Below are positions 14,738-14,767 of a DNA stretch of 14,767 bases, piece after piece. The translations under genes and the position numbers were made by a program. The number at the start of each line of letters is the position of its first letter. Position 1 is the first letter of the stretch. The stretch is from Balneolia bacterium (GTDB lineage: Bacteria > Bacteroidota > Rhodothermia > Balneolales > Cyclonatronaceae). The notes under the pieces are model-generated. The model saw only the letters and a list, made by a program, of their open reading frames with translations. It was not told where the DNA came from and searched no databases. The stretch lies in assembly GCA_003566395.1 (NCBI GenBank), contig PXDL01000077.1:1-14767 (forward strand). The letters are read 5' to 3'.

Positions 14738-14767
14738 GGTAACGTAGTGTTGGATGTAAGGCTAAAG

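Overview
The window reads as chromosome of a Bacteroidota/Rhodothermota-type bacterium, most like the Balneolota. This is inferred from protein style (fused HisIE, a Cys-anchored M48 protease, a FecA-like TonB receptor, a NADP-type glutamate dehydrogenase), weak use of Shine-Dalgarno sequences, and one TTTG/TTTG-type promoter. No rRNA, tRNA, CRISPR array or intact insertion sequence was found.

Layout. Positions 1-2580 are AT-richer and loosely packed: the possible last codons of a plus-strand gene (1-42), a small SRPBCC/AHSA1-like protein (minus), a 455-base non-coding block with dense inverted repeats, an MDR-family oxidoreductase (minus), and a gene-poor gap. Positions 2581-8149 are a minus-strand run: M48 metalloprotease lipoprotein, glutamate dehydrogenase, a Spinster-like MFS transporter, and glyceraldehyde-3-phosphate dehydrogenase with a textbook terminator. 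A 404-base divergent region holds a gapA promoter candidate, several palindromes and a perfect match to the LacI/CcpA-type operator consensus. Plus-strand 8554-10665 is a FecA-like TonB-dependent receptor with an ambiguous start. It is convergent with a small unrecognised lipoprotein. Positions 11310-12944 hold phosphoglucomutase (GTG start, good ribosome site, strong terminator). A 390-base gap follows, then a histidine pair, hisF-hisIE (minus, 17 bases apart), at the right edge.

Working together: gapA, pgm and gdhA are central carbon and nitrogen enzymes standing as separate transcription units, and hisF/hisIE are steps of histidine synthesis. The TonB receptor imports a substrate that cannot be named from sequence. 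The protease and the small lipoprotein probably act in the envelope.

I did not find a convincing new multi-gene system. The items most worth a second look are the TonB receptor start (a strong GGAGG six bases before an ATA codon), the palindromes between gapA and the receptor, the nested inverted repeat ahead of gdhA, and the structured block at about 878-1072.
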